A stretch of 64,000 nucleotides of DNA from Eurosta solidaginis (Eukaryota; Arthropoda; Insecta; Diptera; Tephritidae): contig NW_027136909.1 in NCBI RefSeq assembly GCF_040869045.1, positions 831,000 to 894,999 of the forward strand, read 5' to 3'. Of the stretch, positions 41,401 through 54,082 are shown one piece after another. Both the position numbers and the translations under genes were made by a program. Within the stretch, counting starts at the first letter, position 1; each line of letters starts with the position of its first letter. The notes under the pieces are model-generated. The model worked only from the letters and a program-made list of their open reading frames with translations, was not told the DNA's origin and did no database searches.

Positions 41401-44400
41401 AAGGGATAAGTGTCCGTATCTATTGAACCAAGCAAGGTAGAATCGAACTTATTTTTGCAGATGGTAGGTTTTTATGTGTATATTAATCCACAAGCTGATC
41501 CAAGGTTCTATCGCTAACGGTTCAATTTCTGAGTCATACTGTGTGGGGTTAACCGACTAAAAGGGATAAGTGTCCATATCTATTGAACCAAGCAAGACAG
41601 AATCGATTTTATTTCTGTAGATGGTAGGTTTTTATGTGTGTATTAATCCACAAGCTGATCCAAGATTCTATCGCTAACGGTTCAATTTCTACGTCATAAA
41701 AGGGATAAGTGTCCACATCTATTGAACCAAGCAAAATTGAATCGATTTTATTTTTGCAGATTATAGGTTTTTATGTGTATATTAATCCACAAGCTGATCA
41801 AAGGTTCTGTCGCTAACGGTTCAATTTCTACGTCATACTGTGTGGGGTTAACCGACTAAAAGGGATAAGTGTCCATATCTATTGAACCAAGCAAGACAGA
41901 ATCGATTTTATTTCTGCAGATGGTAGGTTTTTATGTGTGTATTAATCCACAAGCTGATCCAAGGTTCTATCGCTAACGGTTCAATTTCTACGTCATAAAA
42001 GGGATAAGTGTCCACATCTATTGAACCAAGCAAAATTGAATCGATTTTATTTTTGCAGATTATAGGTTTTTATGTGTATATTAATCCACAAGCTGATCCA
42101 AGGTTCTGTCGCTAACGGTTCAATTTCTACGTCATACTGTGTGGGGTTAACCGACTAAAAGGGATAAGTGTCCATATCTATTGAACCAAGCAAGATAGAA
42201 TCGATTTTGTTTTTGCAGATGATAGGTTTTTATGTGTATATTAATCCACAAGCCGATCCAAGGTTCTATCGCTAACGGTTCAATTTCTACGTCATACTGG
42301 GTGGGGTTAACCGACTAATAGGGATAAGTGTCTATATCTATTGAACCAAGCAAGGTAGAATCGAATTTATTTTTGCAGATGGTAGGTTTTTATGTGCATA
42401 TTAATCCACTAGCTGATCCAAGGTTCTATCGCTAACGGTTCAATTTCTACGTCAAACTGTGTGGGGTTAACCGACTAAAAGGGATAAGTGTCCATATCTA
42501 TTGAACCAAGCAAGACAGAATCGATTTTGTTTTTGCAGATGGTAGGTTTTTATGTGTATATTAATCCAAAAGCTGACCCAAGGTTCTATCGTTAGCGGTT
42601 CAATTTCTACGTCATACTGTGTGGGGTTAACCGACTAAAAGGGATAAGTGTCCATATCTATTAAACCAAGCAAGACAGAATCGATTTTATTTCTGCAGAT
42701 GATAGGTTTTTATGTGTATATTAATCCACAAGCTGATCCAAGGTTCTATCGCTAACGGTTCAATTTCTACGTCATACTGGGTGGGGTTAACCGACTAATA
42801 GGGATAAGTGTCTATATCTATTGAACCAAGCAAGGTAGAATCGAATTTATTTTTGCAGATGGTAGGTTTTTATGTGCATATTAATCCACAAGCTGATCCA
42901 AAGTTCTATCGCTAACGGTTCAATTTCTATGTCATACTGGGTGGGGTTAACCGACTAAAAGGGATAAGTGTCCATATCTATTGAACCATGCAAGATAGAA
43001 TCGATTTTGTTTTTGCAGATGATAGGTTTTTATGTGTATATTAATCCACAAGCTGATCCAAGGTTCTGTCTCTAACGGTTCAATTTCTACGTCATACTGG
43101 GTGGGGTTAACCGACTAATAGGGATAAGTGTCCATATCTATTGAACCAAGCAAAATAGAATCGATTTTATTTTTGCAGATTATAGGTTTTTATGTGTATA
43201 TTAATCCACAAGCTGATCCAAGATTCTATCGCTAACGGTTCAATTTCTACGTCATACTGTGTGGGGTTAACCGACTAAAAGGGATAAGTGTCCATATCTA
43301 TTGAACCAAGCAAGATAGAATCGATTTTGTTTTTGCAGATGGTAGGCTTTTATGTGTATATTAATCCACAAGCTGATCCAAGGTTCTATCGCTAACGGTT
43401 CAATTTCTACGTCATACTGTGTGGGGTTAACCGACTAAAAGGGATAAGTGTCCATATCTATTGAACCAAGCAAGATAGAATCGATTTTGTTTTTGCAGAT
43501 GATAGGTTTTTATGTGTATATTAATCCACAAGCTGATCCAAGGTTCTATCGCTAACGGTTCAATTTCTACGTCATACTGTGTGGGGTTAACCGACTAAAA
43601 GGGATAAGTGTCCATATCTATTGAACCAAGCAAGACAGAATCGATTTTATTTCTGCAGATGGTAGGTTTTTATGTGTGTATTAATCCACAAGCTGATCCA
43701 AGGTTCTATCGCTAACGGTTCAATTTCTACGTCATAAAAGGGATAAGTGTCGACATCTATTGAACCAAGCAAGATAGAATCGATTTTATTTCTGCAGATG
43801 GTAGGATTTTATGTGTGTATTAATCCACAAGCTGTTCCAAGGTTCTGTCGCTAACGGTTCAATTTCTACGTCATACTGGGTGGGGTTAACCGACTAAAAG
43901 GGATAAGTGTCCATATCTATTGAACCATGCAAGATAGAATCGATTTTGTTTTTGCAGATGATAGGTTTTTATGTGTATAATGATCCACAAGCTGATCCAA
44001 GGTTCTGTCGCTAACGGTTCAATTCCTACGTCATACTGGGTGGGGTGAACCGACTAAAAGGGATAAGTGTCCATATCTATTGAACCAAGCAAGGTAGAAT
44101 CGAACTTATTTTTGCAGATGGTAGGTTTTTATGTGTATATTAATCCGCAAGCTGATCCAAGGTTCTATCGCTAACGGTTCAATTTCTACGTCATACTGTG
44201 TGGGGTTAACCGACTAAAAGGAATAAGTGTCCATATCTATTGAACCAAGCAAGACAGAATCGATTTTATTTCTGCAGATGGTAGGTTTTTATGTGTGCAT
44301 TAATCCACAAGCTGATCCAAGGTTCTGTCGCTAACGGTTCAATTTCTACGTCATACTGGGTGGGGTTAACCGACTAATAGGGATAAGTGTCCATATCTAT

Positions 44401-47400
44401 TGAACCAAGCAAGGTAGAATCGAATTTATTTTTGCAGGTGGTAGGTTTTTATGTGTGTATTAATCCACAAGCTGATCCAAGGTTCTATCGCTAACGGTTC
44501 AATTTCTACGTCATACTGTGTGGGGTTAACCGACTAAAAGGGATAAGTGTCCATATCTATTGAACCAAGCAAGACAGAATCGATTTTATTTCTGCAGATG
44601 GTAGGTTTTTATGTATGTATTAATCCACAAGCTGATCCAAGGTTCTATCGCTAACGGTTGAATTTCTACGTCATACTGGGTGGGGTTAACCGACTAAAAG
44701 GGATAAGTGTCCATATCTATTGAACCATGCAAGATAGAATCGATTTTGTTTTTGCAGATGATAGGTTTTTATGTGTATATTAATCCACAAGCTGAACCAA
44801 GGTTCTGTCGCTAACGGTTCAATTTCTACGTCATACTGGGTGGAGTTAACCGACTAATAGGGATAAGTGTCCATATCTATTGAACCAAGCAAGGTAGAAT
44901 CGAATTTATTTTTGCAGGTGGTAGGTTTTTATGTGTGTATTAATCTAAAAGCTGATCCAAGGTTCTATCGCTAACGGTTCAATTTCTACGTCATACTATG
45001 TGGGGTTAACCGACTAAAAGGGATAAGTGTCCATATCTATTGAACCAAGCAAAATAGAATCGATTTTATTTTTGCAGATTATAGGTTTTTATGTGTATAA
45101 TAATCCACAAGCTGATCCAAGGTTCTATCGCTAACGGTTCAATTTCTGAGTCATACTGTGTGGGGTTAACCGACTAAAAGGGATAAGTGTCCATATCTAT
45201 TGAACCAAGCAAGACAGAATCGATTTTATTTCTGCAGATGGTAGGTTTTTATGTGTGTATTAAACCACAAGCTGATCCAAGGTTCTATCGCTAACGGTTC
45301 AATTTCTACGTCATAAAAGGGATAAGTGTCCACATCTATTGAACCAAGCAAAATAGAATCGATTTTATTTTTGCAGATTATAGGTTTTTATGTGTATATT
45401 AATCCACAAGCTGATCCAAGGTTCTGTCGCTAACGGTTCAATTTCTACGTCATACTGTGTGGGGTTAACCGACTAAAAGGGATAAGTGTCCATATCTATT
45501 GAACCAAGCAAGATAGAATCGATTTTGTTTTTGCAGATGATAGGTTTTTATGTGTATATTAATCCACAAGCCGATCCAAGGTTCTATCGCTAACGGTTCA
45601 ATTTCTACGTCATACTGGGTGGGGTTAACCGACTAAAAGGGATAAGTGTCCATATCTATTGAACCATGCAAGATTGAATCGATTTTGTTTTTGCAGATGA
45701 TAGGTTGTTATATGTATATTAATCCACAAGCTGATCCAAGTTTCTATCGCTAACGGTTCAATTTCTACGTCATAAAAGGGATAAGTGTCCATATCTATTG
45801 CACCAAGCAAGACAGAATTGATTTTATTTCTGCAGATGGTAGGTTTTTATGTGTGTATTAATCCACAAGCTGATTCAAGGTTCTATCGCTAACGGTTCAA
45901 TTTCTACGTCATACTGTGTGGGGTTAACCGACTAAAAGGGATAAGTGTCCATATCTATTGAACCAATCAAGATAGAATCGATTTTGTTTTTGCAGATGAT
46001 AGGTTTTTATGTGTATATTAATCCACAAGCTGACCCAAGGTTCTATCGTTAGCGGTTCAATTTCTACGTCATACTGTGTGGGGTTAACCGACTAAAAGGG
46101 ATAAGTGTCCATATCTATTGAACCAAGCAAAATAGAATCGATTTTATTTTTGCAGATTATAGGTTTTTATGTGTATAATAATCCACAAGCTGATCCAAGG
46201 TTCTATCGCTAACGGTTCAATTTCTGAGTCATACTGTGTGGGGTTAACCGACTAAAAGGGATAAGTGTCCATATCTATTGAACCAAGCAAGACAGAATCG
46301 ATTTTATTTCTGCAGATGGTAGGTTTTTATGTGTGTATTAATCCACAAGCTGATCCAAGGTTCTATCGCTAACGGTTCAATTTCTACGTCATAAAAGGGA
46401 TAAGTGTCCACATCTATTGAACCAAGCAAAATAGAATCGATTTTATTTTTGCAGATTATAGGTTTTTATGTGTATATTAATCCACAAGCTGATCCAAGGT
46501 TCTGTCGCTAACGGTTCAATTTCTACGTCATACTGTGTGGGGTTAACCGACTAAAAGGGATAAGTGTCCATATCTATTGAACCATGCAAGATTGAATCGA
46601 TTTTGTTTTTGCAGATGATAGGTTTTTATATGTATATTAATCCACAAGCTGATCCAAGTTTCTATCGCTAACGGTTCAATTTCTACGTCATAAAAGGGAT
46701 AAGTGTCCATATCTATTGCACCAAGCAAGACAGAATTGATTTTATTTCTGCAGATGGTAGGTTTTTATGTGTGTATTAATCCACAAGCTGATTCAAGGTT
46801 CTATCGCTAACGGTTCAATTTCTACGTCATACTGTGTGGGGTTAACCGACTAAAAGGGATAAGTGTCCATATCTATTGAACCAATCAAGATAGAATCGAT
46901 TTTGTTTTTGCAGATGATAGGTTTTTATGTGTATATTAATTCACAAGCTGATCCAAGGTTCTATCGCTAACGGTTCAATTTCTACGTCATACTGGGTGGG
47001 GTTAACCGACTAATAGGGATAAGTGTCTATATCTATTGAACCAAGCAAGGTAGAATCGAATTTATTTTTGCAGATGGTAGGTTTTTATGTGCATACTAAT
47101 CCACTAGCTGATCCAAGGTTCTATCGCTAACGGTTCAATTTCTACGTCAAACTGGGTGGGGTTAACCGACTAAAAGGGATAAGTGTCCGTATCTATTGAA
47201 CCAAGCAAGACAGAATCGATTTTATTTTTGCAGATGGTAGGTTTTTATGTGTATATTAATCCAAAAGCTGACCCAAGGTTCTATCGTTAGCGGTTCAATT
47301 TCTACGTCATACTGTGTGGGGTTAACCGACTAAAAGGGATAAGTGTCCATATCTATTAAACCAAGCAAGACAGAATCGATTTTATTTCTGCAGATGGTAG

Positions 47401-50400
47401 GCTTTTATGTGTGTATTAATCCACAAGCTGATCCAAAGTTCTATCGCTAACGGTTCAATTTCTATGTCATACTGGGTGGGGTTAACCGAAAAAAGGGATA
47501 AGTGTCCATATCTATTGAACCATGCAAGATAGAATCGATTTTGTTTTTGCAGATGATAGGTTTTTATGTGTATATTAATCCACAAGCTGATCCAAGGTTC
47601 TGTCTCTAACGGTTCAATTTCTACGTCACACTGGGTGGGGTTAACCGACTAATAGGGATAAGTGTCCATATCTATTGAACCAAGCAAGGTAGAATCGAAT
47701 TTATTTTTGCAGATGGTAGGTTTTTATGTGTATATTAATCCACAAGCTGATCCAAGGTTCTATCGCTAACGGTTCAAATTCTACGTCATACTGTGTGGGG
47801 TTAACCGACTAAAAGGGATAAGTGTCCGTATCTATTGAACCAAGCAAGGTAGAATCGAACTTATTTTTGCAGATGGTAGGTTTTTATGTGTATATTAATC
47901 CACAAGCTGATCCAAGGTTCTATCGCTAACGGTTCAATTTCTACGTCATACTGTGTGGGGTTAACCGACTAAAAGGGATAAGTGTCCATATCTATTGAAC
48001 CAAGCAAGACAGAATCGATTTTATTTCTGCAGATGGTAGGTTTTTATGTGTGTATTAATCCACAAGCTGATCCAAGGTTCTATCGCTAACGGTTCAATTT
48101 CTACGTCATACTGTGTGGGGTTAACCGACTAAAAGGGATAAGTGTCCATATCTATTGAACCAAGCAAGATAGAATCGATTTTGTTTTTGCAGATGGTAGG
48201 TTTTTATATGTATATTAATCCACAAGCTGATCCAAGGTTATATCGTTAACGGTTCAATTTCTACGTCATACTGTGTGGGGTTAACCGACTAAAAGGGATA
48301 AGTGTCCATATCTATTGAACCTAGCAAGACAGAATCCAAGGTTCTATCGCTAACGGTTCAATTTCTACGTCATACTGTGTGGGGTTAACCGACTAAAAGG
48401 GATAAGTGTCCATATCTATTGAACCAAGCAAGACAGAATCGATTTTATTTCTGCAGATGGTAGGTTTTTATGTGTGTATTAATCCACAAGCTGATCCAAG
48501 GTTCTATCGCTAACGGTTCAATTTCTACGTCATACTGGGTGGGGTTAACCTACTAATAGGGATAAGTGTCCATATCTATTGAACCAAGCAAGGTAGAATC
48601 GAATTTATTTTTGGAGGTGGTAGGTTTTTATGTGTATATTAATCCACAAGCTGATCCAAGGTTCTATCGCTAACGGTTCAATTTCTACGTCATACTGTGT
48701 GGGGTTAACCGACTAAAAGGGATAAGTGTCCATATCTATTGAACCAAGCAAGACAGAATCGATTTTATTTCTGCAGATGGTAGGTTTTTATGTGTGTATT
48801 AATCCACAAGCTGATCCAAGGTTCTATCGCTAACGGTTCAATTTCTACGTTATACTGGGTGGGGTTAACCGACTAATAGGGATAAGTGTCCATATCTATT
48901 GAACCAAGCAAGGTAGAATCGAATTTATTTTTGCAGGTGGTAGGTTTTTATGTGTGTATTAATCCACAAGCTGATCCAAGGTTCTATCGCTAACGGTTCA
49001 ATTTCTACGTCATACTGTGTGGGGTTAACCGACTAAAAGGGATAAGTGTCCATATCTATTGAACCAAGCAAAATAGAATCGATTTTATTTTTGCAGATTA
49101 TAGGTTTTTATGTGTATATTAATCCACAAGCTGATCCAAGGTTCTATCGCTAACGGTTCAATTTCTGAGTCATACTGTGTGGGGTTAACCGACTAAAAGG
49201 GATAAGTGTCCATATCTATTGAACCAAGCAAGACAGAATCGATTTTATTTCTGCAGGTGGTAGGTTTTTATGTGTGTATTAATCCACAAACTGGTCCAAG
49301 GTTCTATCGCTAACGGTTCAATTTCTACGTCATACTGGGTGGGGTTAACCGACTAATAGGGATAAGTGTCTATATCTATTGAACCAAGCAAAGTAGAACC
49401 GAATTTTTTTTTGCAGATGGTAGGTTTTTATGTGCATATTAATCCACAAGCTGATCCAAGGTTCTATCGCTAACGGTTCAATTTCTACGTCAAACTGGGT
49501 GGGGTTAACCGACTAAAAGGGATAAGTGTCCATATCTATTGAACCAAGCAAGACAGAATCGATTTTATTTTTGCAGATGGTAGGTTTTTATGTGTATATT
49601 AATCCAAAAGCTGACCCAAGGTTCTATCGTTAGCGGTTCAATTTCTACGTCATACTGTGTGGGGTTAACCGACTAAAAGGGATAAGTGTCCATATCTATT
49701 AAACCAAGCAAGACAGACTCGATTTTATTTCTGCAGATGGTAGGTTTTTATGTGTGTATTAATCCACAAGCTGATCCAAGGTTCTATCGCTAACGGTTCA
49801 ATTTCTACGTCATACTGGGTGGGGTTAACCGACTAAAAGGGATAAGTGTCCATATCTATTGAACCATGCAAGATAGAATCGATTTTGTTTTTGCAGATGA
49901 TAGGTTTTTATGTGTATATTAATCCACAAGCTGATCCAAGGTTCTGTCGCTAACGGTTCAATTTCTACGTCATACTGGGTGGGGTTAACCGACTAATAGG
50001 GATAAGTGTCCATATCTATTGAACCAAGCAAGGTAGAATCGAATTTATTTTTGCAGGTGGTAGGTTTTTATGTGTATATTAATCCACAAGCTGATCCAAG
50101 GTTCTATCGCTAACGGTTCAATTTCTACGTCATACTGTGTGGGGTTAACCGACTAAAAGGGATAAGTGTCCATATCTATTGAACCAAGCAAGACAGAATC
50201 GATTTTATTTCTGCAGATGGTAGGTTTTATGTGTGTATTAATCCACAAGCTGATCCTAGGTTCTATCGCTAACGGTTCAATTTCTACGTCATAAAAGGGA
50301 TAAGTGTCCACATCTATTGAACCAAGCAAAATAGAATCGATTTTATTTTTGCAGATTATAGGTTTTTATGTGTATATTAATCCACAAGCTGATCCAAGGT

Positions 50401-52296
50401 TCTATCGCTAACGGTTCAATTTCTACGTCATACTATGTGGGGTTAACCGACTAAGAGGGATAAGTGTCCATATCTATTGAACCAAGCAAGATAGAATCGA
50501 TTTTGTTTTTGCAGATGATAGGTTTTTATGTGTACATTAATCCACAAGCTGATCCAAGGTTCTATCGCTAAAGGTTCAATTTCTACGTCATGCTGTGTAG
50601 GGTTAACCGACTAAAAGGGATAAGTGTCCATATCTATTGAACCAAGCAAGACAGAATCGATTTTATTTCTGCAGATGGTAGGTTTTTATGTGCGTATTAA
50701 TCCACAAGCTGATCCAAGGTTCTATCGCTAACGGTTCAATTTCTACGTCATAAAAGAGATAATAAGGGATCCATTGAACCAAGCAAGACAGAATTGATTT
50801 TATTTCTGCAGATGGTAGGTTTTTATGTGTGTATTAATCCACAAGGTTCTATCGCTAACGGTTCAATTTCTACGTCATACTGTGTGGGGTTAACCGACTA
50901 AAAGGGATAAGTGTCCATATCTATTGAACCAAGCAAAATAGAATCAATTTTATTTTTGCAGATTATAGGTTTTTATGTGTATATTAATCCACAAGCTGAT
51001 TCAAGGTTCTATCGCTAACGGTTCAATTTCTACGTCATACTGTGTGGGGTTAACCGACTAAAAGGGATAAGTGTCCATATCTATTGAAACATGCAAGATA
51101 GAATCGATTTTGTTTTTGCAGATGATAGGTTTTTATGTGTATATTAATCCACAAGCTGATCCAAGGTTCTATCGCTAAAGGTTCAATTTCTACGTCATAC
51201 TGTGTAGGGTTAACCGACTAAAAGGAATAAGTGTCCATATCTATTGAACCAAGCAAGACAGAATCGATTTTATTTCTGCAGATGGTAGGTTTTTATGTGT
51301 GTATTAATCCACAAGCTGATCCAAGGTTCTATCGCTAACGGTTCAATTTCTACGTCATACTGTGTGGGGTTAACCGACTAAAAGGGATAAGTGTCCATAT
51401 CTATTGAACCAAGCAAGACAGAATCGATTTTATTTCTGCAGATGGTAGGTTTTATGTGTGTATTAATCCACAAGCTGATCCAAGGTTCTATCGCTAACGG
51501 TTCAATTTCTACGTCATAAAAGGGATAAGTGTCCACATCTATTGAACCAAGCAAAATAGAATCGATTTTATTTTTGCAGATTATAGGTTTTTATGTGTAT
51601 ATTAATCCACAAGCTGATTCAAGGTTCTATCGCTAACGGTTCAATTTCTACGTCATACTGTGTGGGGTTAACCGACTAAAAGGGATAAGTGTCCATATCT
51701 ATTGAAACATGCAAGATAGAATCGATTTTGTTTTTGCAGATGATAGGATTTTATGTGTATATTAATCCACAAGCTGATCCAAGGTTCTATCGCTAAAGGT
51801 TCAATTTCTACGTCATACTGTGTAGGGTTAACCGACTAAAAGGAATAAGTGTCCATATCTATTGAACCAAGCAAGACAGAATCGATTTTATTTCTGCAGA
51901 TGGTAGGTTTTTATGTGTGTATTAATCCACAAGCTGATCCAAGGTTCTATCGCTAACGGTTCAATTTCTACGTCATAAAAGGGATAATAAGGGATCTATT
52001 GAACCAAGCAAGACAGAATTTATTTTATTTCTGCAGATGGTAGGTTTTTATGTGTGTATTAATCCACAAGGTTCTATCGCTAACGGTTCAATTTCTACGT
52101 CATACTGTGTGGGGTTAACCGACTAAAAGGGATAAGTGTCCATATCTATTGAACCAAGCAAAATAGAATCGATTTTATTTTTGCAGATTATAGGTTTTTA
52201 TGTGTATATTAATACACTAGCTGATCCAAGGTTCTATCGCTAACGGTTCAATTTCTGAGTCATACTGTGTGGGGTTAACCGACTAAAAGGGATAAG
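35472..52296 (+). repeat. Satellite array, right block (subfamily R)
   Basis: Same 160-bp monomer and orientation as the left block, but a different variant pool. CATACTGTGTGGGG and TTTATTTCTGCAGATGG are common, and GGTAGAATCGAACTTATT occurs. 139-bp monomers appear repeatedly, lacking 21 bp so that TACGTCAT runs straight into AAAAGGGATAAG (for example the monomers at 36157-36295, near 39,818, 41,697, 41,996, 43,735 and 45,313). The 46-bp insertion is absent. Other length variants are a monomer collapsed by about 80 bp near 48,330 and ones missing AGCTGATCCA near 50,845 and 52,070. Internal duplications include TATAATGATC at 37041 and 43976 (offset 6,935), a pair 5,495 bp apart (near 40,130 and 45,625), a 918-bp repeat (near 45,625 and 46,543) and a unit of about 1.2 kb at the end (50,221 and 51,446). 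Confidence 0.98.
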
Positions 52297-52775
52297 TGTT
52301 TAGGCCACAGGCCTAAATATATCTCCCCTCCCTCGTAACATAATGTTCTTCTTTCCTTCGTTTACTACCACCCGCATATGCTTGTGATCACTAATACACA
52401 CAGGCATGTGTGAGTGGTAGTACGCATGTATCTTAGATTTTTACCGCTGTGAGCCCGCGGTATAGCAACTTTGTTGCCGGGAAACCCAACGAACGAGCTG
52501 TATCTCGGGTTCATCGGCTCATGTTGCAAAGAGGCTCGTCCTCTTTTAATCCAGCAGCCAGCAAAGGAACACGTAATCGCCCGTTCACGTAAGTTCAACT
52601 TTTCAAAAATTATATTCACATATATATCATTTTCCACAACATTTGTTAAACCTTTTCTTAACACTTGTTGTATTTATATAAATAAAAGCACTCTGTGAAT
52701 TCTCTTTATTAATACGAAATCCTTTTGGTGTTTTTATTTTCTTCCTTTTTTTTCGCCTTAACCTAATCTTTAACA
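52297..52775 (+). repeat. 5' LTR of BEL/Pao retrotransposon
   Basis: The satellite breaks at GGGATAAG and the LTR begins TGTTTAGG, where TTTAGGCC-ACA-GGCCTAAA forms an 8-bp-arm inverted repeat. A plausible U3/R is followed by TATATAAATAAAAGCACTC near 52,675, which includes a polyadenylation signal AATAAA. The LTR appears to end in TTTAACA at 52,775, about 479 bp in all. TG...CA ends and position ahead of a primer-binding-like site and a BEL ORF support the call. The 3' boundary is uncertain by several bases, and no second LTR was found for comparison. Open frames on both strands here look non-coding. Confidence 0.7.
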
Positions 52776-52777
52776 AA

Positions 52778-52806
52778 TACGTGGGTGCGCGCCGTTGCCA
52801 CCACGC
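52778..52806 (+). promoter_or_regulatory. Candidate primer-binding site region
   Basis: TACGTGGGTGCGCGCC followed by GTTGCCACCACG lies just after the LTR. Starting at TGGGTGCG (52782) it has the TGG start expected of a site pairing with a tRNA CCA end. The tRNA was not identified. The same roughly 28-bp string recurs at 53892. Confidence 0.45.
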
Positions 52807-54082
52807 GTTTGTTCATGGTCCTTACCACGCCGGTAAGAAGAGCCAATCACCAAGAACTACAGTCCACTCCACTCCCTAGGCAATTAAATCGAGGAAGAAG
52901 AGATTTACAATAGTGATAATATATTCATCAGCAATTGGCATACACAAACAGATTTGAGCGACACCCAACCTCCAAACAACATCAACAACACCGACAATCC
53001 ACAAAAGTCAATCTACTAATCCGGATCAGCAATTTATTGAAAGGTACGTGGTTTGAAAATATTCCGTGCTAGGTAGGGTTTTCCTTTTCACTTTTAATAA
53101 AATTTCACAAAATTAAAATTACAAATTACAAAGTGAACTTTTTATATGTAATAGTGCAAGTGATTTTGTTTTTTTTTCCGTGAAGTGAGAAGTCTCATCT
53201 TGTGCAAAAATAGGAGAAGGCGCTTAACGCAGTTATTTAAAGTTTGTGCAACACGCCTTGTGACTATCCGGAACTATCCCCCACCAGCGGTAAGATTTTC
53301 CGGACACAGCTCAAGGTAGCACAACACTGCTCTAAAAGGTTAACATAACCTCAAACACCGATTTGCGTCACTTTTCGACTTTCACCTTTGCAGGATTTAT
53401 CTGAAAAAATTAATTTAATCCACTGCACAAAAATTCGATTTGTTAAGGTTGCTTATTCAGAAACCTGTAAATTTATTTTAGGCGCACATTTAATTAAATA
53501 AAATTTTCTTCCACATAAAAATCACTTGCACTTATTTACACGGGCAATACGTTTGCAAGTTAGTTTGGTGCTATAGTACAAAGTGCACTTAGTTACATAC
53601 ACATATATTGTTGTTGTTGTTTGGGTGGCCAAAAGGCTTATTTCCTGTTCAATTTTTTAAAAATTGAATTATTTTTATTTTTCACTTGCGGCAATACACA
53701 AATCAGTTTTTGACTGGTCTAATTTTTTGTGATACAAAAGATCACAACCCTTGGTTAAATTACCAAAAAGTCCATAACGAACGTTCATACATTTCTTTAT
53801 TTTTTCACTAACACCACTTTCTTCACTAGCCATTACTTATTGGCTTACACAAGTCATTGGCACATCTGCATTAGAGCATTCTTTGAATAATTACGTGGGT
53901 GCGCGCCGTTGCCACCACGAAAATTGCACATTCTTTAAATTAATTCCTAGCTTTCTCGCAAGCTTCGAGGCCACTTCCTCGAGAGATCTCTCTCAAGCAC
54001 AGTCCTTCGTTTCAGTTCATTTTCACTCAATACTCTCTGCAAAGGCAATTAATCAATTAATATTTCAATAAATTTTCATATA
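52807..54082 (+). other. Retrotransposon 5' leader (untranslated)
   Basis: About 1.28 kb of AT-rich sequence between the primer-binding-like site and the gag-pol ATG, without a credible ORF. It contains possible splice signals (AAAGGTACGTGG near 53,040; CAGCGGTAAGATTTT near 53,286; CACCTTTGCAGGATTT near 53,385), a near-palindrome TTCAATTTTTTAAAAATTGAA around 53,650, and a second copy of the primer-binding-like string at 53892-53919. The leader is long for a BEL element. A small nested or duplicated segment between the two primer-like strings is possible. Confidence 0.5.
53892..53919 (+). repeat. Second copy of the primer-binding-like string
   Basis: TACGTGGGTGCGCGCCGTTG and the following CCACCACG match 52778 onward exactly, and the preceding bases are also alike (ATCTTTAACAAA against TTCTTTGAATAAT). 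The distance is 1,114 bp. The copy lies about 160 bp before the gag-pol start. Confidence 0.85.

Noticed and set aside
40130..47585. Four minus-strand ORFs of 61-67 codons with nearly the same peptide
   Set aside because: Three arise from duplicated 139-bp-containing satellite units and one from a neighbouring unit with a small deletion that opens the frame. They track DNA duplication rather than protein conservation.
1..52296. CRISPR array
   Set aside because: Direct repeats are present, but the whole 160 bp is repeated with no unique spacers and the DNA is eukaryotic.
52365..52698. Overlapping ORFs of 99 and 75 codons on opposite strands in the LTR
   Set aside because: Composition and position fit an LTR; neither frame resembles a known protein.
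53883..54071. 62-codon ORF just before gag-pol
   Set aside because: It begins in the primer-like repeat and has no homology; it lies in the leader.
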